Shown piece by piece: positions 59,223-64,000 of a DNA stretch of 64,000 nucleotides. The DNA lies in assembly GCA_024638655.1 (NCBI GenBank), contig JAHEJW010000011.1, forward strand, positions 1-64,000, read 5' to 3'. The position numbers and the translations under genes are program-made. This DNA is from a bacterium. GTDB taxonomy: Bacteria; Actinomycetota; Acidimicrobiia; Spongiisociales; ZC4RG35. The number at the start of each line of letters is the position of its first letter. Position 1 is the first letter of the stretch. The notes beneath the pieces are model-generated. The model searched no databases, was not told the DNA's origin, and was given only the letters and a program-made list of their open reading frames with translations.

Positions 59223-59292
59223 GGCTTTCAACCTTACGTTGGGCAGAATTGCGTTCGAACACGACAACCAAGGCAGTATTCGTGACATTTCC

Positions 59293-60525
59293 ATGACAGG
59301 ACCAACTTCGGCTGTCGAGGCCGTCTTCAGAGAGTCGTACTCCCTGGTGGTCTCCAGCCTCTCCAGACAACTGCGGGACATCGATCTCGCCGAAGAGGCG
59401 CTGCAGGACGCTTTCGCCGAGGCTCTCAGGGCTTGGCCGGAGACAGGTGTTCCCTCCAATCCAGGGGGATGGCTGATGACCGTCGCTCGTCGAAGAGCGA
59501 TCGATCGGATTCGGCGAGCCAGGACGTACGCAAGGAAACAGGAATTGCTGGCGAGCCTGGAGAGCGTGGAGTCCGACCGCTCCGACACACCACGGGAGGG
59601 TCACGTCCTTGGTGATGATCGCTTGGAGATGGTCTTCGCCTGCTGTCATCCGGCGCTTTCAACCGACAAGCAAGTGGCGCTCACGCTGAAGACCTTGGGC
59701 GGTCTGACCACAAAGGAGATCGCCGAGGCATTCCTGGTGAGTGAGCCGACCATGGCCCAGCGGCTGGTGCGAGCCAAGTCGAAGATCCGCGACGCGGGGA
59801 TTCCGTTCCAGGTGCCTTCCGAGGGCGAGCTCGCCCAGCGGCTCGACGCCGTCCTTTCGGTGATCTACCTGATATTCAATGAAGGCTATTTCGCCACGTC
59901 GGGCGAGTCACTGGTGCGTGACGAGCTTGCCGTGTCGGCGATCGAGCTGGGCCGTCTGCTCCGGAGTCTCATCGCCGAGGATCCTGAAGTAATGGGGCTC
60001 CTCGGTCTCATGCTTCTCCAGCATGCTCGGAGGGATGCGCGAACGGATGACACCGGTGGGATCGTGCTTCTCCAGGACCAGGAACGGTCCCAATGGGACC
60101 AGGACGCCATCGAAGAGGGGATTCAGCTGGTTGGTGAGGCCGCAGATCTGGGGGGGCGGGGCCCCTACTTCCTTCAGGCGGCGATTGCCGCCCAGCACTC
60201 CACTGCAGCCTCATGGGAGGCCACTGACTGGCCGAGGATCGTATCCCTCTATGACAGGCTCTACCCGGTGACCGGCTCACCTGTGGTGTCTCTCAATAGG
60301 GCTGTGGCTGTCGCCTACGCCCGCGATCCGAAGGCCGGCCTGACCGCCCTCGAAGGGCTCGAGAAGGAACTCGACGGTTACCACGTGTTTCACGCCTCGA
60401 AGGGGGAGATGTTGCGACGTTCGGGACGTATCGACGAGGCGCGAATCGAGTTGGAGCGCGCCCTCACATTGGCGAGCAACCCCGCCGAGCAGCGTCTCTT
60501 GGCCGACAGGCTGGAGAAGCTCTGA
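59293..60525 (+). CDS. ECF-type RNA polymerase sigma factor with C-terminal TPR-like region (ECF42/DUF6596 type)
   Basis: [92 protein letters not shown]. Confidence 0.9.
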   Translation: MTGPTSAVEAVFRESYSLVVSSLSRQLRDIDLAEEALQDAFAEALRAWPETGVPSNPGGWLMTVARRRAIDRIRRARTYARKQELLASLESVESDRSDTPREGHVLGDDRLEMVFACCHPALSTDKQVALTLKTLGGLTTKEIAEAFLVSEPTMAQRLVRAKSKIRDAGIPFQVPSEGELAQRLDAVLSVIYLIFNEGYFATSGESLVRDELAVSAIELGRLLRSLIAEDPEVMGLLGLMLLQHARRDARTDDTGGIVLLQDQERSQWDQDAIEEGIQLVGEAADLGGRGPYFLQAAIAAQHSTAASWEATDWPRIVSLYDRLYPVTGSPVVSLNRAVAVAYARDPKAGLTALEGLEKELDGYHVFHASKGEMLRRSGRIDEARIELERALTLASNPAEQRLLADRLEKL

Positions 60526-60530
60526 GCCAG

Positions 60531-60836
60531 GTGTCGCGATTCGTAGTCGATGTGGTCGTGTTCGGGGCGATTGCAGCGTTGCTGGCCGGCCCGGTCTTGA
60601 TCGTCGGTCTGCGACGAGGCCTGTCGGCGACTGTCCGCCGCTTCTTGTTGGGAGCGGGGATCGTGGCCGTCTTCTCAGCCCTCGTGTCCCTTGGCTCGGA
60701 CGCGTTGGTCCGGCGGTGTTTCGATGCAGGGAACACCGGTTGCCTCGACTACGGGGCCTTTGGTGTGAAGGTCCTCGCTCTTGGCGTCTACGGGGTCCTG
60801 GCTCTTCTGCGAGCTATCGCTATCTCGCGAGACTGA
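60531..60836 (+). CDS. Hypothetical membrane protein
   Basis: 101 aa, three hydrophobic segments, 5 nt after the sigma-factor stop. Confidence 0.55.
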   Translation: MSRFVVDVVVFGAIAALLAGPVLIVGLRRGLSATVRRFLLGAGIVAVFSALVSLGSDALVRRCFDAGNTGCLDYGAFGVKVLALGVYGVLALLRAIAISRD

Positions 60837-60839
60837 GCA

Positions 60840-61415
60840 TCACGGACCGTATCTCCGCGTCCCCTCCTCCAGAGCGCCGAGGTCGTCTACGGAGTACCAG
60901 CTACGTCCGTCGTCGCCCCAAGCGGCCCAGACGTCCGGTGGAACGGGTCGGAATGAGACTCGATCGAGCAGCGACTGCACCGAGCCACCTGCGGCTGCTT
61001 CATCGATCGACTCGGTTTGGATGATTTTGGGATAGAGCGCACACGTGACCTGGGGCATGCCGCTCTCGTCGACCGGAACCACCGGGATGTCGGTGGCCAT
61101 GGCGACGATCTCCTCGAGCGTCTCGACCCGGACAAATGGCTGGTCTACCGCAACGAGTAGGACATGGGTGCGTTCGGTCCGACTCAGAGCCGTGGCTATG
61201 CCGGCCAAAGGACCCTGCGCATGCACCGAGTCAGGCCAGCACTCCCACCCTTCGCGGTCGGGACCGAGGAGAACGGACTCGTCGGATACAGACCTGACCG
61301 CAGATCCAACGAGGTCCAGCATGGTCCTCTCACCCACCAGGACGTCGGCTTTGTCCCTCCCCATGCGGGTACTCAACCCACCGGCCAGCACGGCGCCTAG
61401 AACGCTCATCCACAT
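60840..61415 (-). CDS. mobA: Molybdenum cofactor guanylyltransferase
   Basis: LGAVLAGGLSTRMGRDKADVLVGERTMLD, GPLAGIATAL, LLVAVDQPFV. Confidence 0.87.
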   Translation of the reverse strand: MWMSVLGAVLAGGLSTRMGRDKADVLVGERTMLDLVGSAVRSVSDESVLLGPDREGWECWPDSVHAQGPLAGIATALSRTERTHVLLVAVDQPFVRVETLEEIVAMATDIPVVPVDESGMPQVTCALYPKIIQTESIDEAAAGGSVQSLLDRVSFRPVPPDVWAAWGDDGRSWYSVDDLGALEEGTRRYGP

Positions 61416-61511
61416 TCGAGGCTAGACCCACACGTGGCCGCCAGGCGGCGGTCGACTTGGTTCATAGCGCCCTGGTAGCCGGTCGGGGACCCGCTTCGAT
61501 CGGGAGGCTGC

Positions 61512-63836
61512 TCAGAACCTCTCTCGAAGCGCATCCGGGGCGACCGGATTCTGTTCGCGACGCCTTGCCGCGACGCCAGACAGATACTGCTTGGGGAACG
61601 GGTATTCGCCGTAGGCGAGGTCGATGGCTGCGTTGAAAGTCCAGTAGGGGTCGACGAGGTGAGGTCGGGCCATCACACAGAGGTCGGCCCGACCAGCGAC
61701 GAGGATGTTGTGGATGTCGTCGATGGATGAGACGGCACCGACTGTCATCGTGGGAATACCCACCTCGTTCCGTATCCGATCGCTGAAAGGCGTCTGGTAG
61801 AGCCGGCCGTATTCGGGCTCTGCGTAGATGGAGGTCTGACCGGTGGAAACATCGATGATGTCGCAGCCGTGACGCTTCAATTCGGCGGCGAAAGCGACGG
61901 CATCATCGCCCTCGAATCCACCCTCGACCCAGTCGGTCGCCGATATGCGAACGGAGATGGGCTTGCCGTCCGGCCATACTTCTCGGACGGCATCGAACAC
62001 CTCCAACGGGTAGCGCATACGGTTCTCGAGCGAACCGCCGTAACGGTCGGAGCGCTGATTTGCCAGGGGGGTGAGGAAGCTCGACATGAGGTAGCCGTGG
62101 GCATAGTGCAACTCGAGCCAGTCGAACCCGGCACGCTGGCCGAGCTCGGCGGATCGCACGAACTGACCGAGCACCTCCGTCATGTCTTCGTCGGTCATCT
62201 CGCGCGGTACCTGGCTGTCGGGCCGGTACTTGATGGGCGATGGTGAGATGATCTCCCAGTTTCCCTCGTCGAGGGGATCGGTGTCCCCCTGCCACATGAG
62301 TTTTGTCGAACCCTTTCTCCCGGAGTGCCCGATCTGCAGACCGATCTTGGACAAGCTGTTCTCGTGCACGAACCCGACTATCCGTGACCACTCCTCGGCC
62401 TGGGCCTCGCTCCAGATCCCGGTATCGCCTGGACTTATGCGACCTTCCGGTGAGACACAGGTCATCTCGGTCATCACGAGGCCGGCGCCCCCCACGGCTC
62501 GACTACCGAGATGGACCAGATGCCAATCGTTGGGCATCCCCTCGAGAGACGAATACTGGTCCATGGGTGAGACCACGACTCTGTTGGAGAGAACGAGGTC
62601 CCTGATCTGATAGGGGTGGAACATCGGGGGCACGGACGCGTCCAACTCGATCGGTGACCCGTGGTCCGACCCCGCATACCATTGGTCGACTCTTCTCATG
62701 TAGGCCGGGTCGCGGACCCGGAGGTTGTCGTATGTCACTCGCTGGCTCCGGGTCAGCATGCTGAAAACGAACTGCTCAGCAGCCATGTCCCTGTATCTGT
62801 CTGCCCCCTCGAACCATTCAAGGCTGGCTCTGGCGGCGCGTTGCAGACTCGCCACCTCGGGTCGGCGGGTGATCTCATATTGGTCGAGCGCGTCCGAAAG
62901 GGGCCTGTCTTCCAGCAGGAGATCGGCGAGGACGATTGCGTCTTCCATCGCCAGCTTGGTGCCAGACCCGACCGAGAAGTGGGCGGTGTGGATGGCGTCG
63001 CCCATCAGGACCACATTCTCGTGGTGCCAAGAATCGCAGGTGATCGTGGGGAACTGAAGCCACTTCGAATTGTTTCCCACCAGTGGTTCCCCGTCGAGAT
63101 GATCGGCGAATAGCTCCTCGCTCTGTTTCAGGGCGTACTCATCGCTCACACCTGGCGGGAAGAGGTCATCTTGGGTGCGATCGAAACCGAGCTCATGCCA
63201 GGTCTCCGGAGCCATCTCCACTATGAACGTGCTGCCTTCCGAGGAGAACGGGTAGATGTGGGCCCAGATCATCCCGCCGGGAGTGTCCTCGAATATGAAG
63301 TGAAACCGATCAAAGACCTTCGGTGTCCCGAACCAGATGTACTTGTTCCGTCTCAGTTCGATCTCCGGGCGAAAATGCTCGGCGAGGTCGCGCCGCGTGA
63401 GTGAATTCGCCCCGTCGGCACCCACGATCAAGTCGGCCTCTGGAAGATCGGCCACGGAGGTGACCTCCCGGGAGAATTGGAGGTCGACACCCAGATCGTC
63501 GGCCCTCGAGGAGAGAATCTGCAGCAGCGTCTTCCGGCTGGCCGCAGCGAAACCATGACCTCCGCTGACGAAGGCCTGGCCCGATGGGTGGCGAACCTCT
63601 ATATCACCCCAATGGCGGAAGGTCCGGGTCAGCTCTTGGTAGGAGGCCTCGTCTGCCTCTCGGAAATGATCCAGCGTCTCGTCTGAGAAGACCACCCCGA
63701 AGCCATAGGCGTCTTGTGGCTCATTTCGTTCGAGGACCGTTATCTCGAGCTCGGGGCGCTGCTTCTTGAGAAGGATCGCCAGATACAACCCGGCGGGGCC
63801 GGCGCCAACGCAGACGATGTCGTTTATGCCGCTCAA
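61512..63836 (-). CDS. Bifunctional salicylyl-CoA 5-hydroxylase / NADH:flavin oxidoreductase (2-aminobenzoyl-CoA monooxygenase/reductase-like)
   Basis: N-terminal FAD monooxygenase (VGAGPAGLYLAILLKK, NVVLMGDAIHTAHFSVGSGTKLAMEDA) fused to an OYE domain (RVVVSPMDQYSS, LQIGHSGRKGS, WLELHYAHGYLMSSFLTPLANQRSDRYGGSLENRMR); TTG start. Confidence 0.88.
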   Translation of the reverse strand: MSGINDIVCVGAGPAGLYLAILLKKQRPELEITVLERNEPQDAYGFGVVFSDETLDHFREADEASYQELTRTFRHWGDIEVRHPSGQAFVSGGHGFAAASRKTLLQILSSRADDLGVDLQFSREVTSVADLPEADLIVGADGANSLTRRDLAEHFRPEIELRRNKYIWFGTPKVFDRFHFIFEDTPGGMIWAHIYPFSSEGSTFIVEMAPETWHELGFDRTQDDLFPPGVSDEYALKQSEELFADHLDGEPLVGNNSKWLQFPTITCDSWHHENVVLMGDAIHTAHFSVGSGTKLAMEDAIVLADLLLEDRPLSDALDQYEITRRPEVASLQRAARASLEWFEGADRYRDMAAEQFVFSMLTRSQRVTYDNLRVRDPAYMRRVDQWYAGSDHGSPIELDASVPPMFHPYQIRDLVLSNRVVVSPMDQYSSLEGMPNDWHLVHLGSRAVGGAGLVMTEMTCVSPEGRISPGDTGIWSEAQAEEWSRIVGFVHENSLSKIGLQIGHSGRKGSTKLMWQGDTDPLDEGNWEIISPSPIKYRPDSQVPREMTDEDMTEVLGQFVRSAELGQRAGFDWLELHYAHGYLMSSFLTPLANQRSDRYGGSLENRMRYPLEVFDAVREVWPDGKPISVRISATDWVEGGFEGDDAVAFAAELKRHGCDIIDVSTGQTSIYAEPEYGRLYQTPFSDRIRNEVGIPTMTVGAVSSIDDIHNILVAGRADLCVMARPHLVDPYWTFNAAIDLAYGEYPFPKQYLSGVAARRREQNPVAPDALRERF

Positions 63837-64000
63837 TCTCCTAGAGCGATCCCCAGATGGCGGGCGGCACCGATCCAGGGATGATCCAGAGGCACAGACT
63901 TCGTCTGGCCGGCTACCTGCTTCAGGGGTACGGCCTCGGTGCCGCGGCCTCGAGCCGCGACCAGGACGCCATGAGTCCCTTCGGCGATGTAGTCGGCGCA
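63833..64000 (-). CDS. C-terminal fragment, possibly 6-phosphofructokinase (truncated by window edge)
   Basis: Manual translation ends ...ADYIAEGTHGVLVAARGRGTEAVPLKQVAGQTKSVPLDHPWIGAARHLGIALGD*; resembles PFK C-termini; stop overlaps the TTG start of the next gene. Confidence 0.45.
   Translation of the reverse strand, partial: CADYIAEGTHGVLVAARGRGTEAVPLKQVAGQTKSVPLDHPWIGAARHLGIALGD

Overview
The window looks like ordinary chromosomal DNA from a high-GC actinobacterium, with an Acidimicrobiia-like or uncultured-actinobacterial gene style. That lineage call is inference from protein resemblance only. Coding density is high and almost all strand-consistent ORFs can be assigned. Recognisable blocks: (i) haloalkane dehalogenase tail, EEP-family protein, Xaa-Pro aminopeptidase, hemolysin III / Z-prenyl synthase divergent pair, pyrE, nfo-like gene; (ii) ABC exporter, beta-propeller lipoprotein, panB; (iii) the conserved rpsF-ssb-rpsR-rplI-dnaB block; (iv) dcd, tRNA-Gly(CCC), S9 peptidase, hom and thrB; (v) a merR-copZ-copA copper operon; (vi) M3 peptidase, amidohydrolase, IMPase, lnt, acsA, trpB2; (vii) a large purine-catabolism locus (about 43.7-54.9 kb) with allantoinase, an allantoicase-OHCU decarboxylase fusion, HIU hydrolase, uricase, a DUF6986 aldolase-like protein, an 8-oxoguanine-deaminase-like protein, a three-subunit xanthine dehydrogenase and an adenine/adenosine deaminase, next to purF-purM; (viii) ECF42-like sigma factor, mobA and a bifunctional salicylyl-CoA hydroxylase/OYE-type flavoprotein. 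No CRISPR array, rRNA operon, prophage or transposase was seen. Items most worth a second look: a 30-codon bS22-like ribosomal protein gene missing from the ORF track, a LexA/SOS-like palindrome upstream of a tiny Cys/His protein, TTTTCGCG repeats plus a perfect 22-bp tandem duplication upstream of dnaB, a nuclease-like/wHTH orphan protein, and the alc-uraD fusion with its DUF6986 neighbour.
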